NCBI RefSeq assembly: GCF_000236165.1
Contig: NZ_CM001373.1
Location: 1,502,777 to 1,566,776, forward strand
Source: Fluoribacter dumoffii NY 23
Lineage (GTDB): Bacteria > Pseudomonadota > Gammaproteobacteria > Legionellales > Legionellaceae
Length of the DNA: 64,000 nt
Direction: 5' to 3'
Below, piece after piece: positions 29,136 to 37,618 of this stretch. Below the pieces are notes generated by a model, which was given only the letters and a program-made list of their open reading frames with translations, ran no database searches and was not told the DNA's origin. The position numbers and the translations under genes are program-made. Each line of letters begins with the position of its first letter. The stretch's first letter is position 1.

Positions 29136-30353
29136 ATGGGTGCAAGCGAAAAATCATCTTCCTTTAATTTGTTTTGGTTACTGAACTACATTTCCATTGC
29201 ATCGGTTTCCGCTGCGATTATCACCCCTGCTTTGCCAAAAATTCAAAATGAGTACGCATTAAGGCCAGGAGTTATTGAATGGATAGTCTCTGCATTTTTA
29301 ATAGGATATGTAGTTGGCCAACTGATCTATGCCCCACTTGCTAATCGATTCGGTCGTTTAAAAGCACTGCGTACCGGACTTATAATTAACTTGTTTGGCA
29401 TTGCCCTTTGTTTGCTGGCCTTGTTACAGGGAAGCTATTGGTTGCTTGTAGGGGGACGGTTGATTACCGCCCTGGGTGCAGCCAGCGGACTTGCCTGTAC
29501 ATTCATGTTGATCAATGAATGGTTACCTGAAAACCAACGCAAAACGGCTATGGCCTACTCGGTTTTATCCTTTGCATTGGGAATTGGGATTGCTGTAGTA
29601 ATTGGCGGACTAATTACAGAATATTTGCACTGGCAAGTCTGTTTTTGGATCTTGCTTGTGCATGGTTTCATTATGCTTTGGGGAACTTGTGTATTTAGCG
29701 AAACATTAGTTCATCCCAAATCGATTCATGTTATGGCAATTATTCGGGATTATTCTGCCGCCCTGGCTTCTGCAAAGCTGGTTATTTTTTCATTGGTTGT
29801 GGGCTGTTGTTCTGTAATCTCCTACTGTTTTTCTGCTGCGGGGCCTCAAATCGCAGAGGAACTGCTGAAACTTTCAGCTGCTGAATATGGTTATTGGAAT
29901 ATACTCAACATCGTGGGTATGCTGCTGGGCGGTCTGTCAGCCAAACGCTTACTCGCTCGTTTTTCAGCAAATCAACTAATTGCAACTGGTTTTTTTGGGG
30001 TTGCTTTCGGAATATTGAATTTATTCATGATGTGGCAATTAGGGAGCCAATCCTCATTATGGTTTTTCCTCATCACATGCAGCCTGTATTTATTTAGCAG
30101 TTTTCTTTTTTCAGGGGGTTCATTTATTGCGTCTAACGCACTAAAGGATAAAGCCAGTGCAGCTGCCATGATGAGCTTTGTTAACATGTGTTTTGCTACA
30201 CTAAGTGTTATAGTTATGGGTTATCTGATGGTTACTCCCTTATTAAGTTTTATTATTATTTTAGGCAGTGTCTGGTTACTTGTTATTGGACTTTTTTTGT
30301 TGCAAGTTCTAAAGGTGAAAAGCGCGTTGCTGCTATCTGGAGGCATGGATTAA
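29136..30353 (+). CDS. MFS transporter, drug-resistance type
   Basis: A 405-residue inner-membrane protein with twelve hydrophobic segments. The motif A-like loop after the second segment reads PLANRFGRLKALRTG, as in Bcr/CflA and related drug:H+ antiporters. The first segment ends SAAIITPALPKIQNEY, another family feature. The substrate is unknown. It is followed 35 nt later by an esterase gene on the same strand, so the two may be co-transcribed. Confidence 0.92.
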   Translation: MGASEKSSSFNLFWLLNYISIASVSAAIITPALPKIQNEYALRPGVIEWIVSAFLIGYVVGQLIYAPLANRFGRLKALRTGLIINLFGIALCLLALLQGSYWLLVGGRLITALGAASGLACTFMLINEWLPENQRKTAMAYSVLSFALGIGIAVVIGGLITEYLHWQVCFWILLVHGFIMLWGTCVFSETLVHPKSIHVMAIIRDYSAALASAKLVIFSLVVGCCSVISYCFSAAGPQIAEELLKLSAAEYGYWNILNIVGMLLGGLSAKRLLARFSANQLIATGFFGVAFGILNLFMMWQLGSQSSLWFFLITCSLYLFSSFLFSGGSFIASNALKDKASAAAMMSFVNMCFATLSVIVMGYLMVTPLLSFIIILGSVWLLVIGLFLLQVLKVKSALLLSGGMD

Positions 30354-30388
30354 ATATCTAACTCTTAACAAAGATTCGGAGACACTTC

Positions 30389-31324
30389 ATGTCACGTGAC
30401 GATATACCCCAATCGTTGCAAAATTTCTTGGATATGACTAATACAAGACCTGCCATCCCCCTCATACCCGAGGAGGTGCGCGATCTTGCAGAAAAAACAG
30501 CTGAGGCTTTTGCACTACCCAAAGTTTTTTTGCCTCTAACCAGTAATCTGAAACTGCACCTGCCTGATCGGGAAATCCCAGTCCGAATCTATCACCCTGC
30601 CCCTCAAAAAAAATTACCTTTGATGATTTATTTTCATGGGGGGGGACATTTGTCGGGAAGTATCGATACCCATGACGCACTTTGTCGACGGATAGCAGCA
30701 ACCGGTCAATCGGCAGTGCTTTCTGTTGGTTATCGTTTGGCCCCCGAGTTTCCGTATCCCGCCGGTTTACAAGATTGTATTGCGGTTTTCCAGCATAAAA
30801 ATGAGATACTTAAAGAATTTCAAGTCAATACTGAACATGTGTTCCTGGCAAGTGATAGTGCGGGAGGAAATTTAGCTCTTTCCGTTTGCCACCAGATAAA
30901 AGAGCATGGGGATGAGACGATTAAAGGATTAGTGTTAATTTATCCTTCAGTTGATTTTTCGATGAACTATGATTCTTATCAGCGTAATGGTACAGGTTTT
31001 TTACTGACCCGAGACAAGGTGCAATGGTATTTTGACAATTATTTTATCCAGGGCGGCGATCGCTTCCTGGCCTCCCCAATGTATTTTCATCATTTGGAAT
31101 TATTACCGCCTTGCTATATCGCTGTGGCTGAATATGATCCTCTATGTGATGAAGCTTTAGCTTTCGCAAAAAAAATAAAAGATAAAGGGGTTTCCGTAAC
31201 CCTGGAAGAATTTAAGGGAATGATACATGTGTTTGCACAACTGGAAATATTTGTTCCTGATCAGGTTTTCCAATTAATGAACTCAATAGAATATTTTATA
31301 AAAACCCATTCCCCCACAGGCTAG
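30389..31324 (+). CDS. HSL-family (GDXG) alpha/beta hydrolase, esterase or lipase
   Basis: A 311-residue cytoplasmic hydrolase. The oxyanion motif is H83-G-G-G and the nucleophile elbow S-D-S157-A-G-G-N, where the family usually has GDSAG. The catalytic Asp lies in EYDPLCDEA (near 248) and His in KGMIHVF (near 278). It should cleave short acyl esters. It carries no signal peptide. CGGAG lies upstream of the ATG. Close behind the MFS gene (35 nt). Confidence 0.92.
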   Translation: MSRDDIPQSLQNFLDMTNTRPAIPLIPEEVRDLAEKTAEAFALPKVFLPLTSNLKLHLPDREIPVRIYHPAPQKKLPLMIYFHGGGHLSGSIDTHDALCRRIAATGQSAVLSVGYRLAPEFPYPAGLQDCIAVFQHKNEILKEFQVNTEHVFLASDSAGGNLALSVCHQIKEHGDETIKGLVLIYPSVDFSMNYDSYQRNGTGFLLTRDKVQWYFDNYFIQGGDRFLASPMYFHHLELLPPCYIAVAEYDPLCDEALAFAKKIKDKGVSVTLEEFKGMIHVFAQLEIFVPDQVFQLMNSIEYFIKTHSPTG

Positions 31325-31358
31325 TCCAGGGGGGGAAGACGTGACTTCACTCTCCTCA

Positions 31359-31634
31359 CTACCAAGTATCAAATCCTTCATATTCCTGCCAAATAAGTTG
31401 TTCATAAGTACATTCTTCTACAACAGCTAATTGCGGTCCTTCCTTTAGCCATTCAAAAAAGAGCTCAAGGCTTTGCAGTTCACCACAAGCAAAAACTTCG
31501 ACACGCCCATCATCCAAATTTCTAGCCCACCCTGTAATACCCAATTTTCGCGCTTCTCTTTGCGCTGAAGCGCGATACCATACTCCCTGAACTTTTCCCG
31601 AGACATAACATCTCATGCATGCTTGGTTTGTCAT
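31359..31634 (-). CDS. acyP: Acylphosphatase
   Basis: A 91-residue enzyme hydrolysing carboxyl-phosphate bonds such as acetyl phosphate. The phosphate-binding loop and catalytic Arg are in GKVQGVWYRASAQ, and the catalytic Asn in GWARNLDDGRVEV. The length is normal. The Cys-rich start (MTNQACMRCYV) is slightly extended relative to many members. Convergent with the esterase gene. Confidence 0.95.
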   Translation of the reverse strand: MTNQACMRCYVSGKVQGVWYRASAQREARKLGITGWARNLDDGRVEVFACGELQSLELFFEWLKEGPQLAVVEECTYEQLIWQEYEGFDTW

Positions 31635-31699
31635 AATAATTTTTATTGGTGTTTTGGATCAATAAAGTTTATCTTATTTTAAGAAAAAGGAGATAAAAA

Positions 31700-32137
31700 A
31701 TGTCTATATGGTTTAAAGAAATTTCCCTGGAATATCTCAATCAGTTTGGAAAGAATACCATGGCTGAATTTCTGGGGATTGAATTTATTGAAATAGGGAA
31801 TGATTATTTAAGAGCAACCATGCCGGTCAACGCGCGTACCCAACAGCCAATAGGTATTCTCCATGGAGGTGCCAATGTCGCCCTGGCCGAGACAGTAGCG
31901 AGTACAGCAGCAAACGCAGTTATTGATCTGAGCCAATTCTTTTGTGTTGGTTTAGAAATCAATGCCAATCATATTCGCTCTGTGAACAAAGGAGTTGTTA
32001 CTGCCATAACCTCCCCCCTTCATATTGGGCGGTCTACCCACGTTTGGGAAGTAAGGATTTTCAATGAAGAAAAAAAACTGACTTGTATTTCGCGAATGAC
32101 GGCTTCGGTAATTAATCACCCCAAGGAACGCGGGTGA
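31700..32137 (+). CDS. Hotdog-fold acyl-CoA thioesterase (PaaI/MenI type)
   Basis: A 145-residue hotdog thioesterase. The signature is PIGILHGGANVALAETVAS, with the helix-start His-Gly-Gly and the catalytic Glu in ALAET. GLEINANHIRSVNKGVV is the following conserved strand. Members cleave aromatic or dihydroxynaphthoyl-CoA esters; the substrate here is not evident. AAAAAGGAG is well placed before the ATG. The next gene (radical SAM) starts 65 nt downstream. Confidence 0.9.
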   Translation: MSIWFKEISLEYLNQFGKNTMAEFLGIEFIEIGNDYLRATMPVNARTQQPIGILHGGANVALAETVASTAANAVIDLSQFFCVGLEINANHIRSVNKGVVTAITSPLHIGRSTHVWEVRIFNEEKKLTCISRMTASVINHPKERG

Positions 32138-32201
32138 GTAAGTCCACATTTTGACAAAGTATATGATAGAATAAACTGCCTATTATTTATTCTATTTCGT
32201 A

Positions 32202-33290
32202 ATGAAACCCAATCAAACCCTCAAAAATCGTGGTGCCCTTAGCAATCCTGATGGACGATTTGAATCACAAACTCGCGAACATTTTGCTGATGGCTGGGAT
32301 ATCGAGGAAGATATTCTCCCTCCTCTGGAAACTTTTTTACTACCTGAACATTCCAAATCAGTGATCAGTCGTAATGATTCACCTGATATCGGTTTTGAAC
32401 AGTCGATTAATCCCTATCGAGGATGTGAACATGGGTGTATTTATTGCTATGCACGCCCAAGCCATTCTTATGTGAATTTGTCTCCTGGAATCGATTTTGA
32501 AACCAAAATTTTCTATAAAGTAGATGCAGCAAAGCTTTTGGAAAAGGAGATCAATAAGAAAAACTATGTATGCAAGCCTATTGTTTTGGGAGCAAATACC
32601 GATCCCTACCAACCAGCTGAAGCAAAACTTGAAATTACGCGTAGCCTTTTAAAAGTATTAGCAGACCATCAACACCCTGTAATCATTATTACTAAAAATT
32701 CCCTTATAGAGCGCGATTTGGATATTTTATCAGGCATGGCAACACACAATCTGGCCAAAGTAGCAATAAGCATTACCTCTCTTTCAACTGATCTGAAACG
32801 AATTATGGAGCCCCGAACTACAGCCCCCTCAGGGAGATTGAGAGTTATAAAAAATCTAACAGAAAACCATATCCCAGTTCGGGTTATGGTTGCGCCTGTA
32901 ATCCCCATGATCAATGACATTGAGCTGGAAAAAATTATGCAAGCCGCTGCCCAATCTGGGGCAAAATATGCAAATTATGTTTTAATCCGGCTGCCTCATG
33001 AAGTAAAGGATTTATTTAAAGAATGGCTTTCGACACATTTCCCTGAAAGAGCTGAACATGTAATGAGCCTCATTCGACAAATGCGTGGGGGAAAAGAATA
33101 TGATGCGAAATTTGGCACTCGAATGCGTGGTGAAGGAGAGTACGCCAATCTCTTGAAAACCCGATTTCTGCTGGCGTGTAAGCGATACAGACTTAATGTT
33201 GAACCCAGTCCTGCCCTGGAAACTGGCAAGTTCTGTAAAAAAGGAAATCCTCCCTATAAACAACTCAGCTTATGGCAAGATGAATGGTAA
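32202..33290 (+). CDS. Radical SAM protein, SPL-like (PA0069/Rv2578c family)
   Basis: A 362-residue protein with the [4Fe-4S] radical-SAM motif C75-x3-C79-x2-C82 (RGCEHGCIYCYAR). It belongs to the spore-photoproduct-lyase-like group seen in many non-sporing bacteria (GANTDPYQP, ITKNSLIERD, SITSLSTDLKRIMEPR). Its substrate is not established. The C-terminal segment (KRYRLNVEPSPALETGKF) is a family feature. Cytoplasmic, oxygen-sensitive by expectation. Confidence 0.92.
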   Translation: MKPNQTLKNRGALSNPDGRFESQTREHFADGWDIEEDILPPLETFLLPEHSKSVISRNDSPDIGFEQSINPYRGCEHGCIYCYARPSHSYVNLSPGIDFETKIFYKVDAAKLLEKEINKKNYVCKPIVLGANTDPYQPAEAKLEITRSLLKVLADHQHPVIIITKNSLIERDLDILSGMATHNLAKVAISITSLSTDLKRIMEPRTTAPSGRLRVIKNLTENHIPVRVMVAPVIPMINDIELEKIMQAAAQSGAKYANYVLIRLPHEVKDLFKEWLSTHFPERAEHVMSLIRQMRGGKEYDAKFGTRMRGEGEYANLLKTRFLLACKRYRLNVEPSPALETGKFCKKGNPPYKQLSLWQDEW

Positions 33291-33370
33291 ACAGGTGCAA
33301 ATAAATTCTCTTGTAATTTATGGATATATTTCAATCATCTAAGTCTATATTAAATTTTTTTGATCTTATT

Positions 33371-33400
33371 TTGGGCAAACTAAAAAATAAATTCTATACT
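33371..33400 (+). promoter_or_regulatory. Predicted sigma-70 promoter
   Basis: TTGGGC (33371-33376), 18-nt spacer, TATACT (33395-33400), 40 nt before the ATG of the small secreted Cys-rich gene. Confidence 0.5.
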
Positions 33401-33440
33401 TAAGCTGGGTGAAAAAAAAGTAAAAACAAAGGAGAATGTA

Positions 33441-33662
33441 ATGAATACAAGTTCATGTATTTCAAAAGTGTTACGCACCAGTCTTTTATTAGGTTCGTTA
33501 GTTGCCTTAAGTTATACTCCTGTAGCTAGTGCTGCTCAAGGTTGCGGATATGGATTCCATAGAACAAACGGCTTTTGTGTAAAAAATAACCCAGGGAAAT
33601 GGGCTACACCAGTTAGCAACAACTGCTGGCGCAATAGATGGGGACAATTACGTTGCCGATAA
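33441..33662 (+). CDS. Small secreted Cys-rich protein, GCG-CRPN-like
   Basis: A 73-residue precursor with a signal peptide ending near VASAAQ. The mature part of about 40 residues has four cysteines and starts GCGYGFHRTNGFCVKN. This resembles the GCG...CRPN motif of small exported proteins found in Legionella and many other bacteria. AAAGGAG lies upstream of the ATG. The role of this family is not known. It is flanked by a tiny basic gene of opposite strand. Confidence 0.8.
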   Translation: MNTSSCISKVLRTSLLLGSLVALSYTPVASAAQGCGYGFHRTNGFCVKNNPGKWATPVSNNCWRNRWGQLRCR

Positions 33663-33719
33663 ACGAGTACTGACATTCGTCATACCAAGCAAAGATTTAT
33701 ATTCCTGCGAACAATTTTA

Positions 33720-33751
33720 CCTTGGGTTAAGGTTTTTAAACCTTCCCAAGG
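33720..33751. terminator. Strong bidirectional terminator
   Basis: CCTTGGG-TT-AAGGTTT pairs with AAACCTT-C-CCAAGG around a 2-nt loop, between two convergent small genes. T-rich sequence follows on the plus strand. Confidence 0.75.
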
Positions 33752-33763
33752 CATTCAGATATT

Positions 33764-33901
33764 TTATTTCTTTTTATTTGCATGAGGGGCGAGCTTGGAC
33801 TTCTCATGGGTATGTTTTGCTTTATCAGGATGAGCAGTATGTTGCTGGTCATGACGACGTGCATCTTGTGACTCATTTTTAAATTTATCATGTTTTGACA
33901 T
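33764..33901 (-). CDS. Small basic His/Lys-rich protein, 45 residues
   Basis: An ATG at 33901, preceded by a consensus AAGGAG (7 nt spacing), opens a 45-codon frame ending at 33764. The peptide starts MSKHDKFKNESQDARRHDQQ and ends SKLAPHANKKK. It has six His and many Lys, no hydrophobic stretch and no cysteine, so it is probably unstructured. It may be a nucleic-acid-binding, metal-buffering or stress peptide. The strong ribosome site and adjacent terminator make it a likely real gene. Confidence 0.7.
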   Translation of the reverse strand: MSKHDKFKNESQDARRHDQQHTAHPDKAKHTHEKSKLAPHANKKK

Positions 33902-34086
33902 TTACTATCTCCTTGAAGTTAAATTCCATCCCTAAAATTTAAACTTAGTTTGCCCTTCTTGAAAAAGCAAATTATGACGTATACAAATTATTCATCTGCA
34001 CCTTTCCCCGCTGATTAATCATTTAGTGGTCGCAATTTTAAAACTGAGTTAAAGTATTTCAATAAAATAAATTCAAATGGATTTTT

Positions 34087-34866
34087 ATGACTGAAGAAAT
34101 GAATGAAATTTTAAGGACAATAAAACAACAAAAACCATTTGTATTAACTATTACCAATTATTTCCCCATGGGCTATGTGGCCAGTGGTATACGAAGTATT
34201 GGGGGATTTCCCATTATGTGCAGTGCCGAAGAGGAAGTTGAAGAATTACTCAGAATTTCCAAAGCGGTTGTAATCAATTTGGGTAAACTGGATAACCCTT
34301 TTGTTAAATTGAGCAACGCCATCTGCAAACTGGCAAATAAAATGAATATTCCCATTATCCTCGATCCGGTAGGGGCTGGTGCAAGCCGATATCGAACCGA
34401 TATCGCAACACATTTGATCAACAAACATCAGATTTCAATTATCCGTGGGTATCCTAATGAAATTGCAAGTTTGCTGACTGGCGAACTTGTAATCCAAGGT
34501 AATAATCATTTACAGGAAGATAAATTAATTGTTGAAAATGCCAGGTCTTTATCAACTAAACACAATCTGGCTGTAGTGGTAAGTGGAAAAAGACATATAG
34601 TCGTAGATTCTGCTCAAATGGGTCAGTTTAATTTTGACTCTGCCATGGTACAAAAAGTTGCTGGAATAGGAAATTTACTCTCTGCAATTATTAGTGTATT
34701 TAATTCTGTAGTTAAAGATCCATTTTTGGCAGCGAAAAATGCAACCCACTTTTATGCCGAATGTGTTGGCCCAATATCCTCCAGTGCTTCGGGACCGGCA
34801 TCCTTGATTATTGGAATTATCGACAACATTTATATTAATGCAACCAAAGCCCAACTTTTCACCTAG
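34087..34866 (+). CDS. ThiM-family (hydroxyethylthiazole kinase-like) protein with altered active site
   Basis: A 259-residue ribokinase-fold protein aligned throughout to hydroxyethylthiazole kinase, the thiazole-salvage enzyme of thiamine metabolism. Matches include TITNYFPM, AEEEVEELL, VVINLGKL, ILDPVGAGASRYR and IIRGYPNEI. However, the catalytic GTGC loop reads G193-I-G-N196, replacing the conserved catalytic Cys with Asn and the Thr with Ile. No other thiamine gene is near. It may be a weak kinase, accept a different substrate, or be non-catalytic. It ends convergent with a methyltransferase gene. Confidence 0.78.
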   Translation: MTEEMNEILRTIKQQKPFVLTITNYFPMGYVASGIRSIGGFPIMCSAEEEVEELLRISKAVVINLGKLDNPFVKLSNAICKLANKMNIPIILDPVGAGASRYRTDIATHLINKHQISIIRGYPNEIASLLTGELVIQGNNHLQEDKLIVENARSLSTKHNLAVVVSGKRHIVVDSAQMGQFNFDSAMVQKVAGIGNLLSAIISVFNSVVKDPFLAAKNATHFYAECVGPISSSASGPASLIIGIIDNIYINATKAQLFT

Positions 34867-34955
34867 TGATAAGGCGGATTAGCACAGGTACTCAGGTAAA
34901 TCCTTGTGTACATTGTGTTAATTTGGAACCAATATGGAAACAAATTAAACCAAAA

Positions 34956-35648
34956 CTACTTTTCAAAGGCCATAAACGCAAATATACCCTTGTCCACAAG
35001 AACTTGAAAATTTTTCCAGGATTGACGACGAGCAATTTGAGCAAAAGTGTCAATTTCTTCAGGATGATCATCTGCACGAGGATGCTCCATGCGTGCAATA
35101 ATCTCCTCGCCAGTGATTTCAGGATTACTTTCCAACATTCGCGACTCCAAAGCGTCCAGCCATTCCTCACGTGTCTGCCTCTGTTTAAGTACCCCATCCA
35201 CCATGAGCAAAAAACCGTTAGGGTTTAATTTCTGTTTGCAAGTATCGATAAAACTCATTTTATCTTGCAAAGATAAATGGTGGACTGCATAACTGGTATA
35301 AATTACATCAACCGTAGCAGGTAATTTCGGGAGTGCTGAAGTCATGTTATCCACGATAAACTCTTTTTCACAATGGAGCGAAGCCATTGTGTTTTCCGCC
35401 ATTTTTAAAACATCTGGTGCTGCATCTATCCCTATATATTTTTTAATGGAGGTTTCAGACAATAGGGGAGCAACGGTACTGCTGTCTCCACAACCCACAT
35501 CCACGAATGAAAAAGGACGGTTTCCGAGATGGGTGGAAAGAAATTTTTTTAATGCCTGGCCCATCTCACGATGAAATAAGGTATTATTTTTCACAGCATT
35601 TCGGTAACGTTGCCAATTTTCATTAAAGTATTCACTCGCTTTAGTCAT
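34956..35648 (-). CDS. Class I SAM-dependent methyltransferase
   Basis: A 230-residue methyltransferase. Motif I is FVDVGCGDSST, the acidic end of strand two is YIGIDAAPDVL, and motif IV is DVIYTSYAVHHLSLQDK. The rest follows the small-molecule methyltransferase fold (GFLLMVDGVLKQRQTREEW). The substrate is unknown. Convergent with the ThiM-like gene and divergent from a secreted hexosaminidase gene. Confidence 0.88.
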   Translation of the reverse strand: MTKASEYFNENWQRYRNAVKNNTLFHREMGQALKKFLSTHLGNRPFSFVDVGCGDSSTVAPLLSETSIKKYIGIDAAPDVLKMAENTMASLHCEKEFIVDNMTSALPKLPATVDVIYTSYAVHHLSLQDKMSFIDTCKQKLNPNGFLLMVDGVLKQRQTREEWLDALESRMLESNPEITGEEIIARMEHPRADDHPEEIDTFAQIARRQSWKNFQVLVDKGIFAFMAFEK

Positions 35649-35787
35649 AGCTTACCTTTCACATTCAATTAAAGAAATAATAGCAAGTCTCAACTTTCAG
35701 GTATACTTTAAAAAAAGATCACCCGGATTGAACAAAAGTGAGCAAAATGATAAAATTTGCGACATTTAGTAAGTATACGGACCCAAG

Positions 35788-36927
35788 ATGAACTATTTTT
35801 TTTCACTATTACTCTCTTTTCTTTTCTCCGCAAACTGCCTTGCCGGAACTACTTCGGAAGTGAGTTTGCGCGACAAAATTGGTCAAATGCTCCTTATTGG
35901 TTTTAACGGAAAAACAATCAATTCAAAATCATCCATAGTACAAATGATTGATAAGGATAATATTGGGGGGGTTATTCTATTTGACTACAATTATCATACA
36001 AATACTTTTGATAAAAATATTGAGAGTCCGGAGCAAGTAAGAAAATTGAATCATGATCTGCACTCTTTTGCCAAACAGAGCAATTTGCAGCATCATCGAA
36101 TGCAGTTGCCCCTATTAATTTCGGTTGATTACGAAGGAGGTCAGGTAAATCGTTTAGGCAAACAATATGGATTTCCATCGACCCTGTCTGCTGCCGAAAT
36201 CGGCAAAAGAGGCTTTAAAAAAGCTGAATCCTCTGCTGAATCTATGGCTCAAACATTAAAAAAAGCTGAATTTAATCTGGATTTCGCTCCAGAACTGGAT
36301 GTAAACGTTAACCCAGATAATCCTGTAATTGGTAAAAAAGATCGAAGTTTTTCCAGCGATCCCCAAAAAGTCACCCATTATGCAGCTATTTATACCCATC
36401 ATTTTTTAAATAAAAAAATTCAGTGTGCTTATAAACACTTCCCAGGCCATGGTAGTTCCACAAAAGACTCGCACCAGGGCTTTGTAGACGTCACTGATAC
36501 CTGGCATGCTTATGAACTGGAGCCTTTTGAGCGCCTGTTTCAATCACAGGAAGTATGCGGAGTGGTTATGACAGCGCATATTGTGAATCGTCAACTCGAT
36601 CCCTCAGGTCTTCCCGCAACCCTGTCCCACAAAATATTGACTGGGCTTCTACGCAATCAACTGCATTTTAAAGGCGTGATTATTACTGATGACATGCAAA
36701 TGAAAGCGATTAGCGACAATTATGAGCTTGGGCAAGCTTTAGCACTTGCGATCAATGCCGGCGCGGACATGCTGATGTTTGGGAACAATTTGTCTGTACC
36801 GCAACAAAATCCTACCCAGGTCATTGATATAATCGAAGCAAAGGTCAAATCAGGCGAAATTACTCAGGAACGAATAAATGAAGCCTATCAACATATAATG
36901 GAATTAAAAAAATCATTGCGTGATTAA
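35788..36927 (+). CDS. Secreted GH3 beta-N-acetylhexosaminidase (NagZ-like)
   Basis: A 379-residue glycoside hydrolase of family 3. A signal peptide (1-19, NCLAG) marks it as exported, unlike cytoplasmic NagZ. The motif KHFPGHGSSTKDSH (216-229) supplies the Asp-His general acid/base pair D227/H229, and TDDMQM supplies the nucleophile Asp301. It should remove N-acetylglucosamine from muropeptides or chitin fragments in the periplasm or outside the cell. Single gene with a hairpin at 36943 downstream. Confidence 0.93.
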   Translation: MNYFFSLLLSFLFSANCLAGTTSEVSLRDKIGQMLLIGFNGKTINSKSSIVQMIDKDNIGGVILFDYNYHTNTFDKNIESPEQVRKLNHDLHSFAKQSNLQHHRMQLPLLISVDYEGGQVNRLGKQYGFPSTLSAAEIGKRGFKKAESSAESMAQTLKKAEFNLDFAPELDVNVNPDNPVIGKKDRSFSSDPQKVTHYAAIYTHHFLNKKIQCAYKHFPGHGSSTKDSHQGFVDVTDTWHAYELEPFERLFQSQEVCGVVMTAHIVNRQLDPSGLPATLSHKILTGLLRNQLHFKGVIITDDMQMKAISDNYELGQALALAINAGADMLMFGNNLSVPQQNPTQVIDIIEAKVKSGEITQERINEAYQHIMELKKSLRD

Positions 36928-36942
36928 GTGTTTGGTAGCCAG

Positions 36943-36998
36943 GGACAGCGCAGCTGAAACCCGGAAATCCAGATTCCGGATTCAAGCTTAGCTTGTCC
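36943..36998. terminator. Multi-stem hairpin of the GAACCCGG family
   Basis: Outer arms GGACA (36943-36947)/TGTCC (36994-36998), then AGCT/AGCT, then CCGGAA (36961-36966)/TTCCGG (36974-36979). It lies between convergent genes. The internal GCGCAGCTGAAACCCGG resembles the arm at 3315 (CGAAGCAGAACCCGG). Confidence 0.5.
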
Positions 36999-37012
36999 GC
37001 AATTAAAACTAT

Positions 37013-37450
37013 TTAGCCAACACGATTAAATTGGATGGACACCTCGACATCCATACCCGGGGAAACGTTTAATTTCCCCTTCGCACTGCCCGAATCTTTT
37101 GAAAAAATTCCATTCAGGTTACCGTATTCTGTCTTTATAGTAACAACTCCGTTAACACAGACTCCCTTCAGTTTTGTTGTGTTGTGCTCGGGACATACAA
37201 GACTTCCAGAACGTTTATCCGAATTGACTTCTATACTAAAATTACCGTCCATGTCCAAAGCACTGATAGTTCCTGCTCCATTATAAACACATTCACCAAT
37301 CAACCAATTGGTAGCCTTCCCTGAGCCCGACCAGTTTCCGGGAACATTTTCGCATGTATTTGCGCCAGAATAAAAAGTAAAATCAGCATGGGCAACGTGT
37401 GCCAAAGCCAATGCAGCAGCTGTAAATCCAATAAGCAATTTTAGTTTCAT
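37013..37450 (-). CDS. Small secreted hypothetical protein
   Basis: A 145-residue precursor with a signal peptide (cut after AHVAHA). The mature protein is Gly/Asn-rich with four to five cysteines (TCENVPGNW, GECVYNG, SLVCPEH, GVCVNG), suggesting disulfides and a beta-rich extracellular fold. No family is recognised. A ribosome site AAGGAA precedes the ATG. Confidence 0.7.
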   Translation of the reverse strand: MKLKLLIGFTAAALALAHVAHADFTFYSGANTCENVPGNWSGSGKATNWLIGECVYNGAGTISALDMDGNFSIEVNSDKRSGSLVCPEHNTTKLKGVCVNGVVTIKTEYGNLNGIFSKDSGSAKGKLNVSPGMDVEVSIQFNRVG

Positions 37451-37618
37451 TTTTTTTCCTTAACGAATAGCCTGATACCAATACAAAATGTATACGACTG
37501 GTTAAATTCGAAACTTATTATTACGTTATAGAATGGCAAGTGCAATCAAAAAAATACGGGCAAAAAATAATCCCCGTCACTCTAAGGTGTTCCAACTGGC
37601 CATCCCTCATTGACAATC

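Noticed and set aside
34866..35228. 120-codon plus-strand open frame overlapping the methyltransferase
   Set aside because: It is antisense to a clear SAM methyltransferase with intact motifs, lacks a family or ribosome site, and reads like a shadow.
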